This document shows positions 45,230-56,640 of a stretch of DNA of 64,000 bases, one piece after another. Source of the stretch: Nomia melanderi. Its lineage: Eukaryota; Arthropoda; Insecta; Hymenoptera; Halictidae. Position numbers and translations under genes: made by a program. Numbering within the stretch: position 1 is the first letter of the stretch; each line of letters opens with the position of its first letter. The notes beneath the pieces were generated by a model. It was not told the DNA's origin, did not search any database, and was given only the letters and a program-made list of their open reading frames with translations. The DNA is taken from contig NC_134999.1 in NCBI RefSeq assembly GCF_051020985.1, positions 24,089,160-24,153,159 on the forward strand, given 5' to 3'.

Positions 45230-45425
45230 AATTGTTCGAAACATGCGAAACCTTCAACATACAAAGCTAAATTACACATCAATCGCTTAATTAACAGAAT
45301 CAAAGAAAACTGCAGCCTAATCTCTCGCTACTCGACAAACTAAATCATTTCTCCACAACATATTCTCCCAAACCCGAACATTCATCCCACCAAAACATCC
45401 CTCCTCAACATCCCTCCTCAAAGGG
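45230..45425 (+). mobile_element. family D MITE lacking its left end
   Basis: Starts at GTTCGAAACATGCGAAACC inside the family D sequence, directly against the preceding family C element, and ends AAAGGG with TTAA at 45426-45429. The phrase ACATCCCTCCTCA is doubled near its right end. Confidence 0.85.
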
Positions 45426-45607
45426 TTAATGTTACATAGACGAAGACACGGAATTCTTATAACTGAGGTTAACTGTGTGCTGCTGATGAGTAAGATGATT
45501 TTAACATTGTTGACAGTACTGTGGAGTGGTTTGGAAACATACGGTGGTTAAATTTTTCTTATATTATATAGACAAGTTTTCTAATGACAATGGACGCTCT
45601 ATTTTAA

Positions 45608-45972
45608 CCCTTTGCGGACGAAGATTCTTCGAAACACGTGAAACCATCAACATACACAGCTAAATTAGTTAAGTTTTCTATAGGAAACACTGAACATTTT
45701 CTAATGAGATGTCAACAACATTCTTTCAAACTGAGATAACAGGAAATCGCACATAACTTATGGAACTCAACTATTTTCTTTCAATATTTCACATATCACA
45801 AGCTTAATAATTTTGTTGTGTCAAATCAATTGGCGACTGAGAGGCGTCTACGGAGTGAAAAGGGTTAATTAATAGAATTTCGATCTACTCGACTAACTAA
45901 ATCATTTCTCCACAACATATTTTTCCAAACCCGAGCATTCATCCCACCAAAAAACCATCCCTCCGCAAAGGG
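45608..45972 (+). mobile_element. family D MITE with a nested family C element
   Basis: CCCTTTGCGGACGAAGATTC to CCTCCGCAAAGGG, TTAA at 45604-45607 and 45973-45976. A left-truncated family C element (about 45673-45864) is inserted at TTAA; intact relatives read GCTTAATTAACAGAATC at that place, for example near 46313. About 12 bp of family D next to the insert are missing. Confidence 0.85.
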
Positions 45973-46065
45973 TTAATATACAATAGAATAAAAACTGCTA
46001 CTAGCTGCAATCATGGTAGCTACCAATATTTGCAATGAAAAATACCAGTGAAAATAGGCGCTTAA

Positions 46066-46243
46066 TTGTCTAGATTCTCTGAACTACACAAAACCTTTTG
46101 CAGATTCTGCCAAAATAACATGAAATAAGGAAATCATGTACTGGTTTCTTGCTGTTTGATCAGTTGAATCATTTATTTGCAACTTAGTATTACAAACATG
46201 AAAGTTCGATCTCAGCAAAATGCCAACATCCCTCCACAAAGGG
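46066..46243 (+). mobile_element. family D MITE, degraded left end
   Basis: Family D sequence from about AGATTCTCTGAAC, ending CCACAAAGGG. Its right TTAA (46244-46247) is also the left TTAA of the next element. Confidence 0.8.
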
Positions 46244-46247
46244 TTAA

Positions 46248-46440
46248 CCCTTTGAAGATTCTCCGAAACATACAAAAACATCAACATATACAGTTAAATT
46301 ACACATCAATCGCTTAATTAACAGAATCAAAGGAAACTGCAGCCTAATCTCTCGCTACTCGACTAACTAAACCATCTGTCCACGACTTAGTCTTCCAAAT
46401 ATGAACATTTCATTCCACCAAAACATCCCTCCGCAAAGGG
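46248..46440 (+). mobile_element. family D MITE
   Basis: 193 bp, CCCTTTGAAGATTC (GGACG lost) to CCGCAAAGGG, TTAA at 46244-46247 and 46441-46444. It abuts the previous copy through a shared TTAA, giving GGGTTAACCC. Confidence 0.85.
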
Positions 46441-46499
46441 TTAAAAACCGTCATCCCCTGGAACATCGTTAAACACCGCACAACCGACAACAATCCGTC

Positions 46500-47050
46500 A
46501 GGTCCGCGCATTACGTGCACCGTGTTGCTCTTCCCGGGCATGATTAAGGTCTCCCAGCGAGAGGCTCTAAGGGCGCAAACGTGGCGCGTAAGGAAAAAGT
46601 CGCGGCGTCTCCCGAGCGGAAAGACGCGGCGAGAAAGAAGACAGGCAACTGTAAATCGCCGCGGCGAGGCGGCGTTCCCTTAATAAAAGAAAATCGCGCG
46701 AGTCTTCCCTTTCGAGGCTTTCAGCGCGACTCGGCCTCCGGTGCAAGGGTTACGCGAAAAATGAATTTGAAAAGGCGGTATGCTAAGAGAGCCTCGAGTG
46801 TTGCCAGCTTCTTCAGCCCCGCGAAATCTCTCCGGCCGTTCCCTCGATCTTTTTGCTGGTTTCCCAGTTTCGTTCCCTTCGTTGTCGTCTCGCTCCGCGG
46901 GGAACTTCTCCGGCACTCGACGCGCCATTCTTTCCTCCCTCCTTTTTTCCGCTCGCTGCTGCTCGCTGCTGCTCGCCGCCTTATTTTCATTTTATCTCGG
47001 AGGCGGAGCCACGGACACCTCCCGCTGGTTATGGCGAAATTCTTCCGTAA
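46500..47050. other. CpG-rich island with long overlapping frames
   Basis: Frames of 157 (46581-47054) and 176 codons on the + strand and 181 on the minus strand overlap in the same GC-rich DNA. All are rich in R, S and P and show no domain I recognise, as expected by chance. The right flank (47120-47160) is G/T-rich. A donor-like CCGTAAGT is at 47045-47052. Confidence 0.5.
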
Positions 47051-47254
47051 GTAGCACACTTGCTCGAGCTCCCCGGAATTGGAAGGGAAATTATTATTTT
47101 CCTTTCCTCTTCGGCGATCCGATCCGTGATTCGAGTGGGTGGAGGGAGGTTCTTGAAATGCAAATGCAGTTGTTTGACACGTTGAATGCCAACTATAATT
47201 TATATATTTTGACTTCATTGAGGAACATACACAAAATAAAAAGTGTAATATTAA

Positions 47255-47458
47255 CCCTTTGTGCACGAAGATTATTGAAAGAATGCGAAACCTTTAGCAG
47301 ATTCGGCTAAATTAAGTAATGGATGCTTAAGTAATAGAGAAGAAGGAATGTATGCAGTGATCCCTTGCTGTTTGAGTTATTAAATCATTCGTTTGCAACT
47401 CGGTGTTCGAAATATGGAAGTTTGATCTCGCGAAACGTCGACGTTCGTCCGCAAAGGG
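47255..47458 (+). mobile_element. intact family D MITE
   Basis: 204 bp, CCCTTTGTGCACGAAGATT to CGTCCGCAAAGGG, perfect TTAA flanks (47251-47254, 47459-47462). Serves as the uninterrupted reference for the nested copy at 18486-18904. Confidence 0.9.
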
Positions 47459-47568
47459 TTAAATCGCTTGATTGCATTGTTATTGTCGCACGTTTATGCA
47501 GTTGGATGTCGCCGCATTAGATGACATTGTTTATGACATAGAAATGCATTTAAATAGTCATCATTTAA

Positions 47569-47746
47569 CCATTTGCGGACGGATGTCGACATTTCAGGAT
47601 GAAATTCCCATGTTTCGAAGATCAAGTCGCAAACAAATGATTGAATTATTCGAGCAAGAGATCAGTACGCAGCTTCCTCTTTTCTATTATTTAAGCAATC
47701 ATTAAGCAAATTATTTGTATTTCAAGGAATCTTCGTCCGCAAAGGG
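47569..47746 (-). mobile_element. family D MITE, inverted
   Basis: 178 bp, reverse orientation (CCATTTGCGGACGGATG to GAATCTTCGTCCGCAAAGGG), TTAA at 47565-47568 and 47747-47750. A 77-codon frame at 47472-47705 crosses its edge and is an artefact. Confidence 0.9.
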
Positions 47747-47879
47747 TTAAAAGGTAAACTAACTAAAGGCAAACTAAAACTGGTTCAGGCTTACAATTTC
47801 GAACGGTTGCATTTACCGCAGCAATTTCGCCTGTCATCAGTCTAGCAAACTAAATAAAGTCTAAACACAGAGGCCGACT

Positions 47880-48230
47880 CTTTCTTCGCAGCTGACGCGG
47901 CTCCGCCGCCTGATATGGAATCTCTAATACCACGGCAAACGTCATTTAACCGCTGATTCGCGCCACGTGGCGCGTGCTCGGCACGCTGACTAGGTACTCC
48001 AGTTCCCATCGAATCGAGCAGCTAAACACGCCACGCTTATAGAAGCGGAGTTATCAATTCCCGAGCGGGCCGCGCGTTGTATATTTCATTCTTCCGGATA
48101 TAAGAGATCGATCGCGTCGTCGGCGCTGCAGTTAACGTCGACGTCCACGCTGACTCGCGTTTCGCTATCTGACGCGATACTGAAACGCAAATCTCGCGGA
48201 CGAATGCTTTTTGTGTGGATGCTCTGACGG
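47880..48230. other. CpG-rich island with TATA promoter candidate
   Basis: CpG-dense; the right flank from 48250 is strongly G/T-rich and grades into a tandem array. No long open frame. Confidence 0.6.
48099..48133 (+). promoter_or_regulatory. candidate TATA + Inr promoter
   Basis: TATAAG at 48099-48104 lies 31 bases upstream of the A at 48130 in GCAGTT, one base off the TCAGTT initiator. The spacing is ideal for a TATA promoter. An ATG at 48204 opens only seven codons, and no donor of quality follows within 300 bp, so no gene is assigned. Confidence 0.3.
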
Positions 48231-48319
48231 AAATTAGAATTCTTCGAATGGAGATGTGATGCTGGACGAGTTACTTTGGTGGACTGCTCTGAATTTGGAT
48301 AATGGTTTTGGGAATGAAT

Positions 48320-49260
48320 TGTTTGGTGGGGAGTGTTTTGTTTTATAGTTATGCATTTAGGTGTTGATTGCTATGAAAACCTTCTGTAGGATATTTTTCT
48401 TTGTGTAAAATGTTTTAGGAATGAAGGATTGTTTGGTGGGAAGTGTTTTGTTTGAATTTAGGGATTTGCGTGTTGATTGCTATGAAAACCTTCTGTTGGA
48501 CATTTTTTTTGTGAATGATGTTTTGGGAATCAAGCTATCGGTCTTTCAAATTTATGTATTAACACCGTTGATTGCCATATAAATATTCTGTGGGACAGTT
48601 TTCTTTGTGAAAAATGTTTAAGGAATGAAGGATTGTTTAGTAGGAAAGTATATTCTTCAAATTTATGCATTAACATATTCATTGCTACGAAAATCTTCTC
48701 TGTGGCAGTTTTGTTAGAGACAAATATTTCAGGAATTAAGTTATCAATCCTTCAAACTTGTGCATTAATATATTGATTGCCACGAAAACCATCTGTTGGA
48801 CAGTTTTTTTTATGACTAATGTTTTGGGAATCAAGGTATCAATCTTTCAAATTTATGCATTAACACGTTAATTTCCATGCAAATATTCTGTTGGACATTT
48901 CTTTTTGTTACAAATATTTTAGGAATGAACCATTGTTTAGTGAGGAAGTATTTTCTTCAAATGTATGCATTAACATATTCATTGCCACGAAAATCTTCTG
49001 TTGGACATTTTTCTCAAATAGTTCCGGAATCAAGGATTGGTGCGAAAGTTTGTTCAAACCTATGCATTAACATATTGATTGCCACGAAAACCTTCTGTGA
49101 AACATTTCTCTTTGTGACAAATATTGCAGGAATGAAGGATTCTTTGGTGGAAAAGAATTTGCTTCAAACTTATGCATTAACATATCCTTTTATAGGATAT
49201 TTCTCTCTGTGAAAAATATTGTAGGAAGCAAGGGTTGTGTAGTGGAAAATACTTGCTTCA
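48320..49260. repeat. dimeric tandem array, ~95/110 bp alternating
   Basis: GATTGCCACGAAAACCTTCT-type phrases start at 48366, 48475, 48570, 48680, 48775, 48870, 48980 and 49077: steps of ~110 and ~95, giving a ~205-bp higher-order unit. Each carries TTTGTGACAAATATT and TTATGCATTAACA. Confidence 0.9.
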
Positions 49261-49309
49261 AATTTGCAGCACATTATTTAATAAATTGCAATAATATAGT
49301 TTCTTGTAG

Positions 49310-49880
49310 TAAATTGTGATTTCTGAGACTGCGTCGATTAAAACGAGTCCAAACACGATAGGAATCGGACTAGTTTTACAAATTTAACATAATTTTCGAA
49401 ATTACAGCTCCGTTTCCATGAAATGGATTAAAGTAGACCGATCCCCATCGTGTTTGGACTCGTTTCAATCACAACAATCTCAAAAACCCACTTTTACTAC
49501 ATTCAGAAAGCTAAAATCGAAATGAACTTCAACTAGTTCCACGAATTTCACATAATTCTCAAAATTAAAGGCTAGTTTCCACGAAATCTGAACCTAGTCC
49601 GATTCCCATCGTGTTTGGACTCATTTCAACCACAACAATCTCAGAAATTCACTTTCACTACTTTTAGCAAGCTAAAATCGAAATGAACTTCAACTAGTTC
49701 CACGAATTTCACATAATTCTCAAAATTAAAGGCTGGTTTCCACGAAATCTGAACCTATTCCGATTCCCACCATGTTTGAACGCGTTTCAACCAGAACAAT
49801 CCCAAAAACCCACTTTCACCACATTCAGCAAGATCCAAATAAATCTCAACTAGTTCCATAAATTCCATATAATTTTCTCA
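49310..49880. repeat. family B with 161-bp tandem expansion
   Basis: Starts with one + arm (ATTAAAACGAGTCCAAACAC) facing a - arm at 49441, then repeats the - arm unit at 49602 and 49763, two exact 161-bp steps. Units share AAATCGAAATGAACTTCAAC and TTTCCACGAAATCTGAACCT. Confidence 0.95.
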
Positions 49881-50637
49881 ATTAACATAAACAACGAATA
49901 TTTCTAATATCGAATATCACCGAGTTAAAGGTTGAATGTCCCACTCCGTTCACTCGTCCGACTTCGATTGTCGTACTCCACTTCGGAATGTATTGATTCC
50001 GCTAAGTAATTACTAATTGCTGTCGAATGTAAGTGCTTTCGCCGGAACAACACGACTCGCCCTTGATTAAACGATTAGACAATGGCATTGTCCGGCGGGG
50101 TCACCGAATGCCGCGGTGCCATTCTTAATTAATCGAATGCCAAAGTCGTCGGCGTCGCCCCGTTATTACCGTCGTCGAAGACGTTTCATTAAAATCTTTT
50201 ACGTCTTCTTCATCGCGCGATGTTTACAGCGTTCTAAATTTTACTGGCTCGTTATTTGTTCCATTAAAGTTTCAGCGGCCGTCACGGGAATTATGAATAG
50301 ACATTTATGGAATAGAAATACGTGCACACTGATACTTGCCGTTTAATTAAGGCAAACAATTGTTTAAGTTATTTGGAGGTTTTCTTTGGTAATTTGTAAG
50401 TGTCGTGTGACGTTGTTTTATTGTTTAAATATGGAATTGTAGGTTTCGAGCGTTTAAAGTCAGTTGGGGGATTGTGAGTGGCGGTGAATGATTAATTCCG
50501 ACAGGTCTTCCATTTAAATGATGCACCGTTGAATTGTTATCACGTAACTGATGTGGAAGCAAATTTGTATTCTGGCGCCGGTTGTGGACACTGGCGTAAT
50601 TGAAACTGTTTATGTCGAGTAATTGTTTTGTTGAGTG
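49881..50637. other. weak CpG patch with A/C-left and G/T-right flanks
   Basis: 50040-50300 is mildly CpG-rich; 50370-50500 is G/T-rich. A 76-codon + frame (50116-50346) is unrecognised. Confidence 0.45.
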
Positions 50638-51055
50638 AAGAGGAAATAAAGTTCTTCTTAAATAGAGTGGGGAAATAAAATTATTTTTAAGTAGATTGGA
50701 AAATAAAGTTCTTCTTAAGTAGATGGTAAAAAAAAATTCTCTGTAAGTAGATGGGAAAATAGAGTTCTCCTTGAGTAGATGGCAAAATAAAGTTCTTCTT
50801 GAGTAAATGGGAAAGTAAAGTTCTTCTTGAGTAGATGGGAAAATAAAGTTCTTCGTAAGTAGAAAGGAAAATAAAGTTCTTATTAAGTAGGAAGGAAAAT
50901 AAAATTCTATTTAAGTAAAGAGGAAAATAAAGTTCTTCTTAAGTGGATGGGAACATAAAGTTCTTCTTAAATAAAGGAAAAAATAAAGTTCTTCTTAAAT
51001 AAAGGTTAAAATAAAATTTTTTCTAAGCAGAGGGGAAAATAAAGTTCATTTAAAA
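50638..51055. repeat. 28-bp minisatellite
   Basis: About 14 units of AAATAAAGTTCTTCTTRAGT followed by AGATGGGA; exact 28-bp steps at 50763, 50791, 50819 and 50847. Confidence 0.95.
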
Positions 51056-52479
51056 TTTCCCTGATGTTTTCCCAAATGTTTATTTAACACACTCGTTATT
51101 CTGATTTCACACACACTCCCATCAATGAAAACTGCATAAATACAAAAGATTCAAATCATAAACATAAATAAATAAATAAATTGCATATTCAGAGTAAATG
51201 TCAGACCCAATACAAAAACAAACCAATTAATCAAAGTTTCCAAAACTTCAATTCTCCCAAAGTGTCATCCAAAAATGATCCAAGCCATTCCGCACTTGGA
51301 TTATATTTGACGCATTTCACGCTAACAAGTACGCATGTAATTACGACTGCAGGATCACCTGCTGTCGAGTAAATTAAGACAAATATAAAATCAATATTAT
51401 TAATTTACATTCGCAGCGAACGAATTGTTGAAAGTGGCGTCTCTATTGACACGTCGGAACGTAAACGTAATATCTCCATTGTTTATTGCCGCGCGAGTAT
51501 GATCGAGCGCGACCATTTATTGCGAATTCGATACAGCGGAACGGCCAAGTGCACGCGTATCGAATAAATCTTTAAACTCGATCCTCTCGCAAATGAAACT
51601 CCTTCTGAATAAATTATATTGTACGTGTTTCCATGTCGCGGCGCGTTTTAGTGTGTATTTCTTTAACCTTTGCACTTGGAAGCCTTTCGTTGGATAGATT
51701 CAAGAGTTTGTAATTGGATGAAGATGGTTTTTGATGTTCTTTGATTAATTCTGAGAGAAGTCACGAGGAAATTAAAGAATTAAATCAATTTATTGAAATT
51801 ATTTATTACGATATATTTGATTGTAAACCTCTGTTTAGATACTCTAGATTAGAATTGATTCAATTAAGTCATAGGTTGATTAGGAAGATATTTAGCGAAA
51901 ATTGATAGTTTGATCACTAGTCGATTCTTGGATATTTTCTGTTTCCAAATTTTAATAGAGTGAAGAATATTCCTTAGTTAAATTTATTCGGTTCTAGTGA
52001 ATCAGGAACAATTGAGTTACATTTTATTGAAATTTCAAAGGGGTTAACCCCTTGCCCTATTTCTTTCCGCAGTGCTAAGGGTTAATTAATTAAATGGTAT
52101 TCTTTTAGGTATACAAGTGTATTTACGGTTTTTGTTCATTTTATTCGATATATTGTTTTTAGGTAACCATGTTCATTTTCTGAGGTTTACTGATTTTTGT
52201 TGATTTTAATGAAGTAAATAATATTGTTCTTAGTTAACGAAGGCCTAGAGAAGTCTATTTTTGCATATTTTTTGACTTTTGTCAGTTTTAGCCCGATAAA
52301 TAATACTTTTATCAGCTAAACTAGTGAATTTCTTGTTATTTTCTTCTATTCGTTGATTTCAATGAAGTGAAGCTACCAAAACCTAACCACATGGATTTTC
52401 GTTAACTTTAACACAATAAATAATATCGTGTTTCGATAACAAAGGCCTAACCAAGTTGAATTTTTACCACGCACCCCTG
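51056..52479. other. AT-rich stretch with decayed repeats
   Basis: TTAACCTTTGCACTTGGAAG at 51664 looks like an isolated family C end, and GCTAAGGGTTAA near 52073 a possible partner, but the interior does not align. 52090-52450 holds three diverged ~120-bp units (TTTTAATGAAGTAAATAATA, AACGAAGGCCTA). No gene seen. Confidence 0.45.
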
Positions 52480-52970
52480 TCTTCCCACGAATTCCGAGAT
52501 CATAGCCTAAGAGCGAGCAGAAGCCGAACACTCGTAAACATCGAGTTTACGACGGCGTGCGCGGTTCCGGAGATATTCCGAGAATTCCGTCGTTACCCGG
52601 CGCGTTCTCGATTTGAAACACTTCGATTCAATCATGATTGACGTACCATAACGCCATAAAAGCCGCGCGGAATTTCCATTATTCGAGCTGCATCGCGCTC
52701 ACCTGCCGGAAACCGTCGCTGCGCACCGGCGACAGGCGAACGTCGATCGGCTGCCGCAACAAAATTATAACTTTCGGAGCTCGCGCAAAGGGCGCGCCGG
52801 GAAATTTATTCCGTCGCGAATCGAATTACGCGCCGGAAGTTCCGGCAACTTCTCCGGGATAATTGAGATTTTCGAATAAGTCGGCTCGCTTTGTTCTGTT
52901 TCTTATTAGCATGCGTGCTGGTTGAAACGAATTGCGTCGCGATTTACCGCGCGAATTTTAAATCTGGGTG
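52480..52970. other. CpG-rich island
   Basis: CpG-dense. On the minus strand CGGCAG/GTGAGC near 52703-52695 is a good donor ending a 41-codon open stretch with no recognised domain; an upstream acceptor is not evident. Confidence 0.5.
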
Positions 52971-53109
52971 AATCCGGAAGTGACCTTTCGGTATGTGGCT
53001 CTTTTTGAGACTCGGAGGTCAAATTGATATTGGATAATTAGATCGATAGCGTTGAATCCTGATTGATGGGCTCTGTGGTGCATGAAAGTTAAGAGTATTC
53101 ACGTTGCGA

Positions 53110-54110
53110 ACGAAGGATTTCTTCACGATAAATAGATAATATGCAATGTGACAATCTGGAGTAAATTAAGTAGTGAATCTAGGTACCTTAGAGATCAATA
53201 ATAATCGATAAATTTGAATTTTCGAGCTCACCTTCCCATTTTGAACCTAAAATTCCGATTACATGTTTTAAAGTAGCCACGAATTCGTTGCGTTCGCATC
53301 GATTTTAACACACACTAGCAACAAACAACTGTCCTAAACAATTAAAGACGTGTTGTATCAAGTATAGGAAACATGTACGAAGTAATATAAACAATCAGAA
53401 TGCTGATTTTCATAGCAACCTAACAGATATAGCCAATATTACTATTTTTCGCTCCGTATGATTTGATCCAAACATCCCCGTTTCAAAGGAATTCGTCATA
53501 ATAAATTCACAAAACACAATATAACAATCTAAATTATATTAAATGCTGAATCTAAACACCTTAGAGATCAACAGTAATCAACACATTTGACTTTCCAAGC
53601 TCATTTTTTCATTTCAAACCCAAAATTCCACTACATATTTTAAACCAGCCACGAATTCATCACGTTCTCATGGATTCTAACACGCACTAGCAACAAACAA
53701 CTACCTTAAACAATTTCAGACGTATTGTATCAAGTATATGAACCTCCTACAAACCAACACAAACAATCAGCATGTTGATTCCTACAACAACCTAACAAAT
53801 ATAGCCAATATTTCTATTTTTCACCTCACACTATGAGATCCAAACAGCCTGTTTCGAAGGATTTATTCACGATAAATAAACAAAACACAATATAACAATC
53901 TAAACTACACTAAATACTGAATCTAGACACTTTGGAAATCAACAATAATCAACACATTTGACTTTCCAAGCTCACCTTTCCATTTCAAACCTATAATTCC
54001 ACTACATATTTTAAACCAGCATCACATTCTCATAGATTCTAACAAACACTATCAACAAACAACTACCCCAAACAACAAAATACGCATCGCATCACCTACA
54101 GGAACCACCA
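53110..54110. repeat. ~371 bp tandem array, 2.7 copies
   Basis: ACAATCTRNANTANANTAA-type starts at 53151, 53524 and 53894 (steps 373 and 370). From copy 1 to copy 3 the same sites change G to A and T to C: for example CTGTCCTAAAC, CTACCTTAAAC, CTACCCCAAAC. Confidence 0.95.
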
Positions 54111-54169
54111 CCGAATCAAACACTCAACACCCCCCTTCCCTCCACCTTTCCCGAAATCCCTCACCCCCA

Positions 54170-54620
54170 AAAAACGCAGCACTTGGCAACAAGGCAACGG
54201 TTCTTGCCACCAGCAAAGAAACCAGTTAGCCGCGGTTGCCAAAGCCGGGATTCCGTTAACTACCGAAAAATCTGCCTGGCGGCCAGAGGCTGCCGATCTA
54301 TGCGAAACGGGGCGCACCTTGGCAGCCGGATGTGTACGCGGCCGAATAAAATATGTATATACGTCGCCGCCGCAGCGAGGCTTTAACCACAGCGAACTTT
54401 AAAGCCGTCTTACGGGAACGGGAGGACGAGTTCCGAACTCTTAACTGGAAGAGGCCCGCGATCGGGCGGCGGCGGCGGCGGCCCGCGGAAAGAACTTTCG
54501 TAACGCGGAACTCGCCAGACCGGAAGCATCGATCGCGTCCCGCGAGAAAAACGTTTACGAGACCGTCCGCCGGAGTGGAGCGGAGTTTAGGCGAGTTTCA
54601 ACGAGCGCATCCTGGGATTA
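54170..54620. other. CpG-rich island
   Basis: Includes a GGC/GCG run at 54467-54483. Flank counts: 49 of 60 bases A or C at 54061-54120, 48 of 60 G or T at 54661-54720. A 96-codon + frame is arginine-rich and unrecognised. Confidence 0.65.
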
Positions 54621-54789
54621 ACGAAAGGCCTGCGTCTTTTTAGTTGTGTGTATTGGGGAGGGTATTCTGGGGTAGCGTTCTTGGGTTCTGAGGTTTCATT
54701 GGTTTGAGGTTTGTGCGTTATGGATGGTTGGGGATTGATTGGGGGTGAGTGTTGCTGATTTGGGTGGAAGATGGAATGTGGTGAGTTTA

Positions 54790-55060
54790 GAATGATGTTT
54801 GATGATATTTGATGATATTTGATGATATTTGATGATATTTGATGATATCTAAGATGATATGTAATAATATTAGATATAAGAATAATATATAATAATATTG
54901 TACCTAATACATCTACAATAGAATGTATTGATTCTGATAAGTCTAGAATAATATTTGATGATATTTGATAGTACTTAAAATAATATGCAGTAATATCTGA
55001 TAATATCGGAAACAATATCTGATAATATCTAAACGAATATCTGATAATACCTAATTATAA
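54790..55060. repeat. GATGATATTT minisatellite and decayed flank
   Basis: Five near-perfect 10-bp units at about 54796-54850, then diverged GATAATATCT-like units to 55060. The 10-bp length again matches one helical turn. Confidence 0.85.
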
Positions 55061-55149
55061 TAGAAATATCAATTTTTCAGTGAGCAATCGATGTTGTAGT
55101 TACTGTGAATTGGAGATTTCTTAAAAATTTCTTAAAATTTGATATTTAA

Positions 55150-55271
55150 CGCTTTGCAGTTGGGAGGTGACTCAGTTGCCATTTTATTTGATGTAGAAAA
55201 ATTATTTCAATAGCTTTGTCTTGCCAAGAAATGTTAAATATTTCCATTGAAAAAACATTTAGGGCAAAGAG
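55150..55271 (+). mobile_element. family C MITE, short
   Basis: 122 bp between TTAA (55146-55149) and TTAA (55272-55275). Ends are CGCTTTGCAGTTGGGAGGTGA and GGGCAAAGAG, both degraded. Internal deletion relative to the 190-270 bp copies. Confidence 0.7.
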
Positions 55272-55336
55272 TTAATTTTAAACTTTGTATAATGCTTCCA
55301 TACGTGAAATATTGAAATAAAATAGCTATCCTCAAT

Positions 55337-55985
55337 GTAGTTACCATTTTTCAAGTGAATCACACGTAGGACAGTTTTAAATCTAACAAAACAGTAGATT
55401 CTAATAGTATTCTATGTAAAACATGTAGAACAACCAATTACATTTACATAAAATTGACTGAAAAACATTCGTTACCATTTTTCAAGAGAATCACAAGCAA
55501 GACATGTTTAAATCCACCAGAAAATAAAATTCCAATACTATTTTACACAAAACATTATCAAAAATCAATTATATTCACAGCACATTGCCTAAAAAATATA
55601 TTAGTTACCATTTTTCAAGGAATCACAAGCAAAACATACCTAAATCCACCAAAAAAATAAGATTCTAGTACCATTCTATATAAAACATTATCAAAAACCG
55701 ATTATATTCACATAAAATTGACTAAAAAACATTAGTTACCATTTTTAAAGTCAATCACAAGCAAAACATACCTAAATCCACCAAAAAAATAAGATTCTAG
55801 TACCATTCTATATAAAACATGTACAACAACCAATTAGATTTACATCACATTGACTAAAAAATATATTAGTTACCATTTTTCAAGTCAATTACAAGCAAGA
55901 CACGTTTAAATCTACCAAAAACTAAGATTCCAGTACCATTCCATGTAAAGCACGTACAACAAGCAATTTATACAAGGAAACCGTC
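55337..55985. repeat. ~132 bp tandem array, five copies
   Basis: GTTACCATTTTTCAAG starts at 55341, 55471, 55604, 55734 and 55869 (steps 130, 133, 130, 135). Units share AATCACAAGCAAAACAT and TAAATCCACCAAAAAA. A/C-rich toward the right. Confidence 0.95.
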
Positions 55986-55989
55986 CAGT

Positions 55990-56290
55990 TCTATGCAAAT
56001 GAGCAACGCGTTCGCGCTTTTCAGCTGCATCGTTGCGCATCTGTGAAAAAAAGGCGAAGTCCTCTGAAAATAGACCTTCCCGTATCATCCGGCTGTTTCT
56101 GCTACAAATTTTTTCTATCTCCGGTATTACTCGGCCCAATTGCGAGAACTTGGCCTGCGCATCCCGAAATTAGCAGCGTTATCCGGACGGAGGTAATTCT
56201 ACGCGCAAAGGTAGAACCTAACGATTGTGTAAAATTCTGTTCTACGAGGTTCCCTTTTCGAGGGAATCGAAGGTGGAGGCTTAACGAGCC
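55990..56290. other. CpG-rich island
   Basis: Modest CpG density. Frames of 99 (+) and 116 (-) codons overlap; none recognised. The left flank is A/C-rich, the right flank G/T-rich. Confidence 0.5.
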
Positions 56291-56384
56291 CTCCAGCTTT
56301 TCAATGAAACTTGAAACTGTTTTCTTAATCGGCCTTCGTTGATTTAATGGGAATTTGTAACGCCTGAGAATTATCTGTTTCTCT

Positions 56385-56640
56385 TTGTTCAGTTTTCTTT
56401 GATTAGTTATCAAGTGTTTCTCTTTTGTCTGTTTTCTTTGATTATTTATCAACTGGTTGATGTAATGGTGAATTGTTTAGTGCAGGTTTTGGTTAGGGCT
56501 CGATCTTTTACTCATTTATTTTCGTTAAGTATTTATCAACTGTTTCTCTTTGGTCTGTTTATTTTTTCTTTATTATTCATCAATTGGTTCTCTTTCGTCT
56601 GTTTGCTTTTTTTGATTATTTAAGTGCAATCTAATATTGA
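56385..56640. repeat. T/G-rich tandem units, also found at 61.5 kb
   Basis: TTTCTCTTTTGTCTGTTTTC and TTTGATTATTTATCAACTG recur three to four times. The order with GTGCAGGTTTTGGTTAGG is repeated at 61480-61650. Confidence 0.75.

Noticed and set aside
46581..47310. Overlapping frames of 157, 176 and 181 codons on both strands
   Set aside because: Three long frames in the same GC-rich DNA cannot all be genes; residues are low-complexity R/S/P-rich with no motif, as expected by chance.
50638..51055. CRISPR-like regular 28-bp repeats
   Set aside because: Units are directly adjacent with no unique spacers, and the DNA is eukaryotic; it is a minisatellite.
52145..52160. TTTTTAG/GTAACC as a second ratchet site
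   Set aside because: The donor half is weak (GTAACC) and the tract is short.
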